Shown: positions 1-9,142, counted from the first letter of the stretch. The stretch is 64,000 nt of DNA from Streptomyces zhihengii (GCF_016919245.1 NZ_JAFEJA010000001.1:3072001-3136000), one strand, 5' to 3'. Notes: generated by a model not told the origin, from the letters alone. Numbers and translations are program-made.

Positions 1-2
1 AG

Positions 3-695
3 GTCGTGCTCGACATCGTCCACCGGCTCCAGGCCACGCAGGCCCCCGACCTCGCCGTCCGCTGGAACTGCAAGGCGGGCAAGTGCGGCTCGTGCAGCGC
101 GGAGGTCAACGGCCGCCCGCGGCTGCTCTGCATGACCCGCATGTCCGTCTTCACCCGCGACGAGACGATCACGATCACCCCGCTGCGCGCCTTCCCCGTG
201 GTGCGGGACCTGGTGACCGATGTGTCGTTCAACTACGCCAAGGCCCGCGAGATCCCCTCGTTCGTGCCGCCGTCCGGGCTGGAGCCCGGCGCGTACCGGA
301 TGCAGCAGATGGACGTGGAGCGCTCGCAGGAGTTCCGCAAGTGCATCGAGTGCTTCCTGTGCCAGGACACCTGCCATGTGGTGCGCGACCACGAGGAGAA
401 CAAGGAGGCCTTCGCGGGGCCGCGCTTCCTGATGCGGGTGGCCGAGCTGGACATGCACCCGCTGGACGCCGCCGCCGAACGGGGACTGGACCGGCGGGCG
501 ACCGCGCAGGACGAGCACGGCCTCGGCTACTGCAACATCACCAAGTGCTGCACCGAGGTGTGCCCCGAGTCCATCGCCATCACCGACAACGCCCTGATCC
601 CGCTGAAGGAGCGGGCCGTGGACCGCAAGTACGACCCGCTGGTGTGGCTGGGGAGCCGGATCCGGCGGCGCGGGGAGCGGGACACGGAGGCGTAG
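3..695 (+). CDS. sdhB: Succinate dehydrogenase/fumarate reductase iron-sulfur subunit (5' truncated)
   Basis: This is the C-terminal part of the iron-sulfur subunit that carries electrons between the flavoprotein and the membrane anchor of a succinate:quinone or fumarate oxidoreductase. The reading frame is open to the left edge, so the true start lies outside the window. Visible are the [2Fe-2S] motif (CKAGKCGSC followed by a Cys in RPRLLC), then a ferredoxin-like domain with CIECFLCQDTC and CNITKCCTEVCP, which bind the [4Fe-4S] and [3Fe-4S] centres. The motif spacing is normal for the family. The catalytic flavoprotein gene should lie just upstream. Sequence alone does not tell succinate oxidation from fumarate reduction. 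Confidence 0.9.
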   Translation, partial: VVLDIVHRLQATQAPDLAVRWNCKAGKCGSCSAEVNGRPRLLCMTRMSVFTRDETITITPLRAFPVVRDLVTDVSFNYAKAREIPSFVPPSGLEPGAYRMQQMDVERSQEFRKCIECFLCQDTCHVVRDHEENKEAFAGPRFLMRVAELDMHPLDAAAERGLDRRATAQDEHGLGYCNITKCCTEVCPESIAITDNALIPLKERAVDRKYDPLVWLGSRIRRRGERDTEA

Positions 696-740
696 TCCGT
701 CCGGTCGCGGGCCCTCATACCCGGACATAGCCTCCCGTAT

Positions 741-2849
741 GTGACACGGACAGCCGCTCATGCCCTGATCGCGGCGCTGGTGGCGGCGTGGTGGCTGACC
801 GGGCCCGCCGCCGCCGGCGCCCGCGCCGACGACCCCGTCGAGCTCTCCCGGCAGGGCCAGATCACCGACCGCGTCGACGCGCTCGGCGACCGGGAGCCAG
901 CCGTCGCCACGGCCCTCGACCGGCTCTACGACGAACAGCGCCTCCAGCTCTTCGCCGTCTACGTCGACGGCTTCTCCGGCCTCGACGCGCCCGAATGGGC
1001 CGCCGAGACCGCCACGCGCAACGGCCTCGGCCAGGACGACGTCCTGCTCGCCGTCGCCACCGGCGACCGCGAGTACGCCTACTGGGTCGACGACGCCTCC
1101 CGGCTGACCGACGCCCAGCTCGCCGCCGTCGCCCGCGACGGCATCGAGCCCGCGCTGCGCGCGAACGACTGGGCGGGCGCGGCGATCGGCGCGGCCGACG
1201 GCTACGGGGCCGTCCTCGCCGGGCGCCCCGTACCCGAGGTCGCCGTCACCCCCGGCGAGGCGGACCCCGGCGGCGGGCAGGGCGCCGGCACCGGGGCGGG
1301 CGACCTGGTGCTGCCCGTGGCGGTCCTGGGCGGCGCCGGCGCGCTCGCCGCGTACGCCTGGGTCAGGCGCCGGCGGCGGACCGGCACCCGCACCACCCCC
1401 CGGGGCGGCCAGGAGGGCTGGGGCGAACCGCCTCCGGTCCCGCTGACCGATCTCGACGTCCGGGCCAAGCAGGCCCTCGTCGACACGGACGACGCGCTGC
1501 GCACCAGCCGGGAGGAACTCGGCTTCGCCGTGGCCCAGTTCGGCGAGGAGGCCGCGAAGCCGTTCACCGCCGCGGTCGACCACGCCCAGACGGAGCTGAC
1601 CAGCGCCTTCCGGGTGCGCCAGCAGCTCGACGACGCCTACCCCGAGGACGAGGCGAGCCGCCGGGCCATGCTGGACGAGATCCTCGGCCGGTGCGCCGAG
1701 GCCAACCGCCGGCTCGACGCCGAGTCCGCGGACTTCGACCGGCTGCGCGCCCTGGAGCAGAACGCGCCGGAGGCCCTGGCCGCGGCCCGCGCCGCCTTCG
1801 ACGACGTCAACGGCCGGATGATCAGCGCCGAAGCGGCCCTCGGCGTGCTGCGCGAGCGCTACGCGCCGACCGCCTCCGCGCCCGTCGGCGGGGCCGTGGA
1901 CGAGGCCGGGGACCGGCTGGAGTTCGCCTCCCGCTCGCTCGACGAGGCCGGCCGGGCGCTCGGCACGGACGAGCGCGGCACGGCCGCCGTCCAGGTGCGC
2001 GCGGCCGAGGGCGCGATCGCCCAGGCCGCGCTGCTGGTCGACGCGGTGGACCGCAGGGCCGTGGAGCTGGCCGAGGCGGCCGGCCGGCTGCCCGGCGCGC
2101 TCACCGAGACCGAGACCGACCTCGCCGAGGCCCGCGGTCTGCTCGACGGCACCCCGGAGGGGGTGGCCACGGCGGCGCTCCAAGGGCGTGTGGCCCGGGC
2201 CCGGACCGTGGCCGGGGAGGTGCGGCAGGAGATCGAGGCGGGGCCCTACGACCCGATCGACGCGCTGCGGCGGGTGGAGGAGGCCGACGCGGCGCTCGAC
2301 GAGGCGCTGGCAGCGGCCCGGGAGGACGAGCAGGGCACCCGGCGGGCCAGGGCCCTGCTGGACCGCGCCCTGCTCGGCGCCCGCGCGGCGGTCGGCGCGG
2401 CGGCCGACTACATCGCCACCCACCGCGGCGCCGTCGGCAGCGAGGCCCGCACCCGGCTGGCCGAGGCGCAGCGCCGGCTGGAGCGCGCCGAGGCCCTGTC
2501 GGGCGACGGCGGCAGCGGCGGCGACCCGCAGGCGGCGCTGGTGGAGGCGCAGCAGGCGGACGCGATGGCCCAGCAGGCGCACACCCTCGCCGAGAACGAC
2601 GTGCGCGGCTACGGCTCCGGCTTCGACGGCGGATTCGGCGGGCCGGGCGGCTTCGGGGGGCCCGGCGGATTCGGCGGCGGACCGGGCGGGCGGCGCGGCG
2701 GCGGCCTCGGCGGCGCGGTCCTCGGCGGGATCATCCTCGGCGGCATGCTCGGCGGCGGCCGGGGCCCGGGCGGCGGCGGGTTCGGCGGCGGCCCGGGCAG
2801 CTTCGGCGGCGGGGGGACCCGTGGGCGGATGGGCGGCGGCCGCTTCTGA
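741..2849 (+). CDS. TPM-domain membrane protein with coiled coil and Gly-rich tail
   Basis: A 702-residue envelope protein starting at GTG 741. A signal peptide covers about residues 1-29 and is followed by a TPM (YgcG/Psb32-like) domain to about 165. A Gly-rich linker leads to one membrane helix near 187-206, then a long Ala/Glu/Arg-rich coiled-coil region (about 225-610) and a Gly/Phe-rich tail containing a short hydrophobic stretch (about 658-676). The TPM domain would lie outside the membrane and the coiled coil inside. The gene ends 100 nt before pspA on the same strand, so a role in membrane-stress sensing with PspA is likely but inferred. TPM domains have been called phosphatases in plants; no enzymatic activity can be claimed here. 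Confidence 0.8.
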   Translation: MTRTAAHALIAALVAAWWLTGPAAAGARADDPVELSRQGQITDRVDALGDREPAVATALDRLYDEQRLQLFAVYVDGFSGLDAPEWAAETATRNGLGQDDVLLAVATGDREYAYWVDDASRLTDAQLAAVARDGIEPALRANDWAGAAIGAADGYGAVLAGRPVPEVAVTPGEADPGGGQGAGTGAGDLVLPVAVLGGAGALAAYAWVRRRRRTGTRTTPRGGQEGWGEPPPVPLTDLDVRAKQALVDTDDALRTSREELGFAVAQFGEEAAKPFTAAVDHAQTELTSAFRVRQQLDDAYPEDEASRRAMLDEILGRCAEANRRLDAESADFDRLRALEQNAPEALAAARAAFDDVNGRMISAEAALGVLRERYAPTASAPVGGAVDEAGDRLEFASRSLDEAGRALGTDERGTAAVQVRAAEGAIAQAALLVDAVDRRAVELAEAAGRLPGALTETETDLAEARGLLDGTPEGVATAALQGRVARARTVAGEVRQEIEAGPYDPIDALRRVEEADAALDEALAAAREDEQGTRRARALLDRALLGARAAVGAAADYIATHRGAVGSEARTRLAEAQRRLERAEALSGDGGSGGDPQAALVEAQQADAMAQQAHTLAENDVRGYGSGFDGGFGGPGGFGGPGGFGGGPGGRRGGGLGGAVLGGIILGGMLGGGRGPGGGGFGGGPGSFGGGGTRGRMGGGRF

Positions 2850-2949
2850 CCACCGCCGCGGCCCCGGCCCCGTCCGCCGCCTCCCGCCGCTTCCCGGCGT
2901 ACACACCCTCCTCGACGTCCTTGACACCGCGCACCCAAGGAGAGACCCG

Positions 2950-3660
2950 ATGACCAAGCAGACCATCCTCGGCCGCGTCGCCCAGCTCGCCAAGGCCAAC
3001 ATCAACGCGCTGCTCGACCAGGCCGAGGATCCGCAGAAGATGCTCGACCAGCTCATCCGCGACTACGCGAACAACATCGCCGAGGCGGAGGCCGCCGTCG
3101 CGTCCACGATCGGCAATCTGCGGCTGCTGGAGCAGGACCACCGGGAGGACGTGGACGCCGCGAAGGAGTGGGGCGGCAAGGCGCTCGCGGCCAGCCGCAA
3201 GGCCGACGAACTGCGCGCGGCCGGGAAGGCCGCCGAGGCGGACACCTTCGACAACCTGGCGAAGGTCGCGCTCGGCAGGCAGCTCGGCTCGGAGAAGGAG
3301 GCCCGTACCGCGGAGCCGTCCATCGCCTCGCAGACGGAGGTCGTCGACAAGCTCAAGGCGGGCCTGACGCAGATGAAGGAGAAGCTGCGCGAGCTCCAGG
3401 CCAAGCGGGACGAGCTGGTCGCCCGCGCGACCTCGGCCCAGGCGCAGAACCGGATGCTGGACGCGGTGAAGAGCATCGACGTGCTCGACCCGACGAGCGA
3501 GCTCAGCCGCTTCGAGGACAAGGTGCGCCGCGAGGAGGCACGGGCGATGGGGCAGCAGGAGCTGGCGGCGTCGTCGCTGGACGCACAGTTCGAGCGGCTC
3601 GACGACGCCGAGGACGACGCGGAGATCGCGACGCGGCTGGCGGCCCTGAAGACCGGATGA
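2950..3660 (+). CDS. pspA: PspA/IM30 (ESCRT-III-like) membrane-protection protein
   Basis: A 236-residue peripheral membrane protein of the PspA/Vipp1 family, which polymerises on the inner membrane and protects it under envelope stress. It is almost entirely predicted coiled coil. The N-terminal helix (ILGRVAQLAKANINALLDQ) is the typical amphipathic membrane-binding segment, followed by the family signature of paired Asp/Gln around residues 20-40 (AEDPQKMLDQLIRDY). The ATG at 2950 has AAGGAG about 7 nt upstream. It follows the TPM-domain gene by 100 nt and may share its transcript. No PspBC homologues are visible, as is normal in actinobacteria. Confidence 0.93.
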   Translation: MTKQTILGRVAQLAKANINALLDQAEDPQKMLDQLIRDYANNIAEAEAAVASTIGNLRLLEQDHREDVDAAKEWGGKALAASRKADELRAAGKAAEADTFDNLAKVALGRQLGSEKEARTAEPSIASQTEVVDKLKAGLTQMKEKLRELQAKRDELVARATSAQAQNRMLDAVKSIDVLDPTSELSRFEDKVRREEARAMGQQELAASSLDAQFERLDDAEDDAEIATRLAALKTG

Positions 3661-3881
3661 GCGCGGGGCGGCGGGCGCCCCGGGGCCGGGCGGCGGGCGT
3701 CCGCCGGGGCGGGGGCGCCCCCGGCGCGGAGGAGCCTCCCGGCGGCGGGCGTCCGCATCGGCGGACGGCCTCGGCGGCGGACGGCCTCGGTGCGGAGGGG
3801 CTCGCCCGCTGCGGACGGCACCGGGGCCCGGGCGCGTCGGCGGTCGCGCCTCCTCGGTGGTCGCGCCGGCGCGTCCGCAGG
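3661..3881. other. Convergent intergenic spacer
   Basis: A GC-rich stretch between pspA (+) and the phosphatase gene (-). It contains imperfect direct repeats of a CGGCGGACGGCCTCGG-like unit around 3750-3800. I see no clean terminator hairpin or gene here. Confidence 0.4.
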
Positions 3882-6464
3882 TCAGAACATGCTCAGCAGC
3901 TGGTCCACCGTCGGTTCGGAGGGCTCCCCGTCGGGCAGGCCCAGTTCGAACCAGACCGTCTTGCCGCGCGGGGTGCGCCGTGAGCCCCAGCCCGCGCTGA
4001 GCAGGCCGACGAGCTGGAGGCCGCGGCCGCCCTCGTCCGTGTCGCGCGCCCGGCGGCGGCGGGGCTGGACCAGGCCGGCGTCCCACACCTCGCAGACCAG
4101 GGTGCGGTCGCGCAGCAGCCGCAGCCGTATCTCGCCCTCGCCGTAGCGCAGCGCGTTGGTGACCAGTTCGCTGACGAGCAGTTCGACCGTGTCCACCAGC
4201 GCCTCGAGGTCCCAGGAGAGGAGCTGGGCGCGGGTCAGCTCGCGGGCGCGGCCCACCGAGCGCGGCTCGCGGGGCAGCCGCCAGTCGCCGACGGCCTCGG
4301 CGGGCAGCCCCTGGATGCGCGCCATCAGCAGGGCGATGTCGTCCTCGCCGTGGCGGGTGTCGAGGCTGGCCAGCACGTGGTCGCAGACGTCCTCCAGGAC
4401 CCGCCCGGGGTCGGTGAGGGCGTTGCGGAAGGCGGTCAGGCCCTCGTCGAGGGGGTGGTCGCGGGACTCGACGAGCCCGTCGGTGTAGAGCGCCAGGAGG
4501 GACCCCTCCGGCAGCTCCACCTGGACCTCCTCGAAGGGTTCGCCGCCCACGCCCAGCGGCATCCCGGGCGGGACGTCGAGCAGCAGCGCCTCCTCGCCCG
4601 GTTCGACGAGGACGGGCGGCAGATGGCCGGCGTTGGCGAAGGTGCAGCGGCGGGTGACCGGGTCGTAGACGGCGTAGACGCAGGTGGCGAGGTAGACCTC
4701 GGAGAGGTCGGCCTCCCGCGAGCTGCCGGGGCGGGGCGGGGCGGCGGACGCGCCGGAGCGGCGGAGCTGGGAGGGCGTGCCCGGGCCGCCGAGGCCGCGG
4801 GCTATCTCGTCGAGCGCGGAGAGCACCTCGGCGGGCTCCAGGTCGAGCAGCGCCAGGGTCCGTACGGCGGTGCGCAGTTCGCCCATGGCGACGGCGGCGC
4901 GCAGCCCGCGCCCCATGACGTCGCCGACGACGAGGGCGGTGCGGTGGCCGGGGAGCTCGATGACGTCGAACCAGTCGCCGCCGACCTCGGTGGTCGTGGT
5001 GCCGGGCAGGTAGCGGCAGGCGATGTCGAGCCCCGCCGCCTCCGGGTCGCCCGGCGGCAGCAGGCTGCGCTGGAGGATGAGGGCGCGCTCGTGCTCCCGG
5101 CGGTAGAGGCGGGCGTTGTCGATGCAGACGGCCGCGCGGGCGGCGAGTTCGGCGGCGAGGGCGCGGTCGCGTTCGCCGAAGGGTTCGCTGCCCTTGGCGC
5201 GGGCGAACTGGACCAGGCCGACGACCGTGTCGTGGGCGACCATCGGCACGGCGAGCGTCGACTGCACCAGGCTGCCCTCGCCGCCGGGTATCGTCCGCAC
5301 GCTCGCGGCCCGCAGGGCGCCGGCGCAGGGCGAGTTGAACGGGAAGCGGTGCACCTCGCCGACGGCGGCGGGGGCGGAGCCCGCGGGGACGCAGTCGGGG
5401 GTGGTCAGCAGCGGCGCGTCGGAGACGGCGCTGGCGAAGGCGACCCGGCGCAGTTCGGCGCTGCCGCCGCCGTAGCCCTGCGCGGGGGCCGAGCCGTACT
5501 GGCCCGGAGGCGCCTCGTCCCCGGTGAGCAGGGACTGGTACAGGTCGACGGAGGCCAGGTCGCAGAAGCCGGGCACGGCGACGTCGAGGAGCTCGCGGGC
5601 GGTGGTCTCCAGGTCGAGGGAGTTGCCGATGCGGGCGCTCGCCTCGTTGAGGATCGCGAGGTTGCGGCGGGCGCTGGCGGCCTCACGGGCCGCGCTGTGA
5701 CGGCGGGTCACATCGGTGCCGAGCCCGGCGACGCCGGTGGGCCTGCCGGATCCGCCGTGCACCCGGTAGAGGTTGATGGACCACTGGCGGCGGTCGCTGC
5801 TGCCGGGCGCGGTGCCGGTGATCTGCAGATCGGTGACCGAGTCGCCGGTCTCCAGGACGCGGCGCAGGGCGGCGTCCATCCGTTCGGCCTCGGGGCGGGA
5901 GAGGTAGTCGTACACCGTGCGTCCGCGGTGCTCCTCCGCCACCCCGCCGAAGACGGCCGCGAAGCGGCGGTTGGCGCGCTGCACGGTGAGGTCGGTGCCG
6001 AAGAGCAGGAACCCGAAGGGAGATTGGCCGAATATGGCCTGCGATGCGGCGAGATCGCTCTCGATGCGGCGCAGTGCCCGGACATCGACCACGATGCAGA
6101 GGGCGCCGAGCCGGCCGCCGGCGGCCTCGCTCGGCATCACATAGATCTCGGCCATGCCCTCGGCGTGCTCGCCGCCCGGCGCCCGGAAGGGGACGAGCCC
6201 CGTCCACTCCTTGCCGTCGAGGATCTCCGCCACCTTGCGGTGGGCGCGCGACCGCAGCTCGGCGGGGAGGAACGCCTGGACCGGGTCCTTGCCTCTGACC
6301 TGCTCGGCCGTGACGCCGAAGAGTTCGGCGGCGCGCCTGCTCCACTGGTCGACCAGCCCGTCGGGGCCGATCGAGAACGACGCGACCTTGATGTAGTCAT
6401 AGATCGAGCCAGGCGGGCTGCTCTGCCACACGACGCCGCTCGCCGTCCCAGGTATCTCGCTCAC
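3882..6464 (-). CDS. PAS-PAS-GAF-PP2C (SpoIIE-type) phosphatase with C-terminal RsbW-like ATPase
   Basis: An 860-residue soluble signalling protein. Two PAS domains (about 20-130 and 135-255) are followed by a GAF domain (about 275-460), a SpoIIE-type PP2C phosphatase (about 475-700, with GGDWFDVIELPG and VVGDVMGRG metal-binding motifs) and an HATPase_c domain (about 735-855, with ELVSELVTNALRYG and DEGGRGLQLV). Such proteins usually dephosphorylate anti-anti-sigma factors and can rephosphorylate them through the kinase domain. No sigma factor or STAS gene lies next to it. The GTG start has GGAGGGGAC about 10 nt upstream. A separate RsbW-like gene lies 148 nt upstream on the same strand. Confidence 0.9.
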   Translation of the reverse strand: MSEIPGTASGVVWQSSPPGSIYDYIKVASFSIGPDGLVDQWSRRAAELFGVTAEQVRGKDPVQAFLPAELRSRAHRKVAEILDGKEWTGLVPFRAPGGEHAEGMAEIYVMPSEAAGGRLGALCIVVDVRALRRIESDLAASQAIFGQSPFGFLLFGTDLTVQRANRRFAAVFGGVAEEHRGRTVYDYLSRPEAERMDAALRRVLETGDSVTDLQITGTAPGSSDRRQWSINLYRVHGGSGRPTGVAGLGTDVTRRHSAAREAASARRNLAILNEASARIGNSLDLETTARELLDVAVPGFCDLASVDLYQSLLTGDEAPPGQYGSAPAQGYGGGSAELRRVAFASAVSDAPLLTTPDCVPAGSAPAAVGEVHRFPFNSPCAGALRAASVRTIPGGEGSLVQSTLAVPMVAHDTVVGLVQFARAKGSEPFGERDRALAAELAARAAVCIDNARLYRREHERALILQRSLLPPGDPEAAGLDIACRYLPGTTTTEVGGDWFDVIELPGHRTALVVGDVMGRGLRAAVAMGELRTAVRTLALLDLEPAEVLSALDEIARGLGGPGTPSQLRRSGASAAPPRPGSSREADLSEVYLATCVYAVYDPVTRRCTFANAGHLPPVLVEPGEEALLLDVPPGMPLGVGGEPFEEVQVELPEGSLLALYTDGLVESRDHPLDEGLTAFRNALTDPGRVLEDVCDHVLASLDTRHGEDDIALLMARIQGLPAEAVGDWRLPREPRSVGRARELTRAQLLSWDLEALVDTVELLVSELVTNALRYGEGEIRLRLLRDRTLVCEVWDAGLVQPRRRRARDTDEGGRGLQLVGLLSAGWGSRRTPRGKTVWFELGLPDGEPSEPTVDQLLSMF

Positions 6465-6612
6465 GCGACCGTCCCCTCCAGCTCACCGCACCGGACCGGC
6501 CATGACCGCAGTATTCAGCACTACGGCCCCCGCCGACACGGCGTTCACGATCACAGAGAGGTCTCGTTCATTTCCGGCCGAGTTCTCGGTGATCGTCGTC
6601 CCTGACGGACTC

Positions 6613-7080
6613 CTAACCCGTCAGAGGCAGCTCGAACCACACCGTCTTACCTGTCCTGCCCCGGCGGGTGCCCCACCTCCGGGCCGAACATGCGACCAGA
6701 TACAGCCCCCGGCCGCCTTCGTCCTCGGGGCGGGCGGCCTTCTCGGTGGGGAGGTCCGGCAGGGGATCGGAGACCTCGACGAGCAGGGCGGGCGGGACGC
6801 CGTTCTCCTGGCGCCGGCGCAGCCGCACCCCGATCGGTCCGGCGGTGTAGCGCTGGGAGTTGGTCACCAGTTCGCTGACCAGCAGCACCGTCACATCGCG
6901 GACCGCCGCGTCCAGCTTCCACTCCCGGAGGGTGTCGCGGACGGCGTGACGGGCCGCGCGCACCGCGTCCGGCTGCGCCGGAAAGCTCCACTCGACGCAT
7001 TCGCCGTCGGTGCCGATCACGCCGATCACTTCCGATCGCCAGCGGACCCGCGCCCGGTTTCGGGGGGTTAATGGGCACAT
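6613..7080 (-). CDS. ATP-binding RsbW-like anti-sigma/kinase domain protein
   Basis: A protein of up to 155 residues consisting almost only of an HATPase_c domain of the RsbW/SpoIIAB type. The N-box is visible as VLLVSELVTNSQRY and the G-box as DEGGRGLYLV. Proteins of this size are common in Streptomyces and act as serine kinases or anti-sigma factors. The ATG at 7080 has a GGGGAAAC box; an alternative GTG at 7029 would give a product beginning VIGVIGTDG and fits the domain start better. It lies directly upstream of the PAS-GAF-PP2C phosphatase, which carries a similar domain, so a kinase/phosphatase partnership is possible but unproven. Confidence 0.85.
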   Translation of the reverse strand: MCPLTPRNRARVRWRSEVIGVIGTDGECVEWSFPAQPDAVRAARHAVRDTLREWKLDAAVRDVTVLLVSELVTNSQRYTAGPIGVRLRRRQENGVPPALLVEVSDPLPDLPTEKAARPEDEGGRGLYLVACSARRWGTRRGRTGKTVWFELPLTG

Positions 7081-7222
7081 ACCCGTTTCCCCGGCCGGTT
7101 ACCGCGCGTGGGTGCACCGCGGGAGCACCGATGCATTCAGGGCGTGCGCGCGGGCACTCCGCGCCCCCTTCGCTTCATGCGCGCGCCCCGTCACCCCTGT
7201 CGCGCCCCGCTGCGTCGGCGAT

Positions 7223-7290
7223 GCCGGACGCGCCCACCGGGCAGGGTCACGGACGCCGGACGCGCCCACCCGGCAGGGTCGCGCACGCCG
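7223..7290. repeat. Two-to-three-copy direct repeat, 32-bp period
   Basis: GCCGGACGCGCCCACC occurs at 7223-7238 and again at 7255-7270, each followed by a variant of GGCAGGGTC, and a third decayed copy begins near 7287. It lies in the 243-nt gap between the RsbW-like gene and the NUDIX gene. Nothing else in that gap is recognisable. Confidence 0.6.
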
Positions 7291-7323
7291 GCGGGGTCGT
7301 TGACCCCGGCCGCGCACGCCGCG

Positions 7324-7740
7324 TCAGCCGACGCCGTACACAGCGGCGCGCTCGCGCACCAGGCGGGTCACCGCGTCGAGGGCCGGACGGTCCTGGTCGA
7401 GCCAGTCGACGTCGTCCCGCTCGTGGGGGCCGAGCCAGCGCAGCGCGTCGTGGTCCTGGAGGGGCCGGGGGTCGCCGGACACCAGCCGGACGGTCCAGAC
7501 CCGGAGCACGTAGCCAGGCTTCAGCGGCCACTCCCCCGGGACCCGCTCCACCGGCTCCGTCTCGACGCCCAGCTCCTCGCGCAGTTCGCGCACCAGCGCC
7601 TGCTCGGGGCTCTCCCCCGGTTCCAGCTTGCCGCCGGGCAGCTCCCAGCGGCCCGCCAGCTCCTCGGGCGCACTGCGCCGGGCGGCGAGCAGCCGTCCCC
7701 GGTCGTACACGGCACCCGCCACCACCACACGATCGGTCAT
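7324..7740 (-). CDS. NUDIX hydrolase (MutT/CTP-diphosphatase type)
   Basis: A 138-residue protein with a complete Nudix box at residues 36-59 (begins GGKLEPGES, contains RELREELGV), which binds the metal and activates water for cleavage of a diphosphate linkage. Size and layout match MutT/NUDT1-like enzymes that remove damaged or non-canonical nucleoside triphosphates. The substrate cannot be deduced from sequence. It lies 117 nt downstream of the SPOR gene on the same strand. Confidence 0.9.
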   Translation of the reverse strand: MTDRVVVAGAVYDRGRLLAARRSAPEELAGRWELPGGKLEPGESPEQALVRELREELGVETEPVERVPGEWPLKPGYVLRVWTVRLVSGDPRPLQDHDALRWLGPHERDDVDWLDQDRPALDAVTRLVRERAAVYGVG

Positions 7741-7857
7741 GCGCCGGAGCGTACTTCGCCGCGGGCCGGGCCCCGCCCCGCGGCCAACGGCAGCGGTGCG
7801 GCGGGACGGACCGCGGATCTCCGACGCGCCGTCAGACGGCGCGTGCGGGAGCGGGGT

Positions 7858-8043
7858 TCAGCGGCCCGGCTGGGGCTGCCCGATGGGCTCGACCCAGTAG
7901 AGCTGCTTGTGGCCCTGGTCGTCGAGGGTGTCGGCGATCCGCTGGGCCTCGTCCTTGGTCGCGTACCGGCCGACGCGGTAGCGATTGCCGTTGTCGTCCT
8001 GGCGCACGACCTGCCAGGGAAGAGCGGCGTTCACATCCGTCAT
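7858..8043 (-). CDS. Orphan SPOR-like domain protein, 61 aa
   Basis: A very small protein whose sequence (WQVVRQDDNGNRYRVGRYATKDEA, broken here into motif WQVV, YRVGRYATKDEAQRIAD and LYWVEP) looks like a single SPOR fold: a beta strand, a Tyr-Arg-Val-Gly turn, a helix and a final strand. SPOR domains bind denuded glycan strands in peptidoglycan. This one has no membrane helix or signal peptide, so it would be cytoplasmic and cannot bind peptidoglycan unless exported. Similar stand-alone proteins are widespread in Streptomyces but uncharacterised. Confidence 0.75.
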   Translation of the reverse strand: MTDVNAALPWQVVRQDDNGNRYRVGRYATKDEAQRIADTLDDQGHKQLYWVEPIGQPQPGR

Positions 8044-8174
8044 CGCACCCCTCCCCCACGCCTGGTCGAGCCGAACATACGTAACCTTCGACAGGAAACC
8101 GCATCACGCATATGCCCAAGCGTACGCCTGACCTTCACTGAGCGAACACGGGTTTTCACAAAGAGACAGCGAAA

Positions 8175-8200
8175 GGGGCGCATCCGGCTGGATACGCCCC
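8175..8200 (-). terminator. Intrinsic terminator after the GntR regulator gene
   Basis: Arms GGGGCG-C-ATCC and GGAT-A-CGCCCC with one mismatch enclose the loop GGCT, about 42 nt beyond the stop of the minus-strand regulator gene. Read on the minus strand the hairpin is followed by TTTCGCTGTCTCTTT, a weak U-rich tail. Confidence 0.6.
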
Positions 8201-8241
8201 CTCGTCGTCCGCTTCGCACCCGGTCGCCCCGGGCGGCACCG

Positions 8242-8994
8242 TCAGCGCACGGGCAGGTGGTACGCCACGCGGTAGCGGTCGGCGGGGACCACGACGTCCG
8301 CCGTCTCGACCGCCCGGCCCGAGGCGTAGTACGTGCGCTCGACCACCATCACCACATGGCCCGGCACCCCGCCCAGGGTGAGCAGCTCCTCGGCCAGTCC
8401 GGGCCGGGCGCCGACCTGCTCCACCACGTTGTCCACCACGACGTCGATCGCGGCCATCCGCTCCACCACGCCGCAACCGCCGAGCGGCCCCTCCTCGGGG
8501 AGCATCACCGGGGTGCGGCCGGTGACCTCCAGGGGCTCCCAGGAGGTCGAGATCATCATCGGCTCGCCGGCGTCCCGGTAGAGGTAGCGGGTGCGCATCA
8601 CCCGGTCGCCGAGCTGGATCCCGAGCCGGGCGGCCGTCTCGGGGCTCGCGCACTCCTGCTCGCTGCTGGACTCCCAGGTGCCGCGCACCCCCTCCTCGGC
8701 CTGCTCCTGGCGGAAGGGGCTGGCCCCGGAGGGCGGCCGGAACCCCGACCGGCTCACCCGGCGCGGCACCGGACGCTCGCGCACGTACGTCCCCGATCCC
8801 GACCGCCCCTCGACGAGCCCCTCCGCCATGAGCACCTTGCGCGCTTCGAGGGCGACCGTGTCGGAGACGCCGTACTCCTCGCGGATGCGGGCCTGGGAGG
8901 GCAACCGGGTGTGCGGCGGCAGTGAGCCGTTCACGATCTTCTCCCGCAGATCGCTCGCAACGCGCAGGTAGGCGGGCTGCTCACCGAATGTCAC
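8242..8994 (-). CDS. GntR-family (HutC/UTRA) transcriptional regulator
   Basis: A 250-residue repressor-type protein. Residues 7-70 form the GntR winged helix (AYLRVASDLREKIVNG, then LPSQARIREEYGVSD and GSGTYV), and residues 95-245 form a UTRA effector domain. The GTG at 8994 is chosen because GGGAG lies 7 nt upstream and the helix-turn-helix starts immediately after; an open frame extends further to 9165 but has no family support. It is divergent from the chitinase gene with a 240-nt gap containing a 7-bp-arm dyad at 9092-9116, a possible operator. It does not resemble DasR closely, so the dre box next to it is probably read by a DasR encoded elsewhere. Confidence 0.88.
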   Translation of the reverse strand: MTFGEQPAYLRVASDLREKIVNGSLPPHTRLPSQARIREEYGVSDTVALEARKVLMAEGLVEGRSGSGTYVRERPVPRRVSRSGFRPPSGASPFRQEQAEEGVRGTWESSSEQECASPETAARLGIQLGDRVMRTRYLYRDAGEPMMISTSWEPLEVTGRTPVMLPEEGPLGGCGVVERMAAIDVVVDNVVEQVGARPGLAEELLTLGGVPGHVVMVVERTYYASGRAVETADVVVPADRYRVAYHLPVR

Positions 8995-9091
8995 TGGCCA
9001 CTCCCAACAGGTTGACAGACTGCGACAGCCTCGCAACCGTGGGTTGTCGGCCGCAAGTGTAGGCCACAGTTTCACTCGATGTGATGACTTG

Positions 9092-9116
9092 CCGGTGGGT
9101 GAGGGTTTACCACCGG
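9092..9116. promoter_or_regulatory. Inverted repeat CCGGTGG-N11-CCACCGG
   Basis: A perfect 7-bp inverted repeat with an 11-nt spacer in the divergent gntR/chitinase region. Its position fits an operator for the adjacent GntR regulator, but no binding consensus is known to me for that protein. Confidence 0.4.
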
Positions 9117-9142
9117 TACATCCGGGAGCCGGTGCCGACCTA

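Noticed and set aside
4350..6605. Long plus-strand open frame opposite the PAS-GAF-PP2C gene
   Set aside because: Antisense frame kept open by GC bias; the real domains are on the minus strand.
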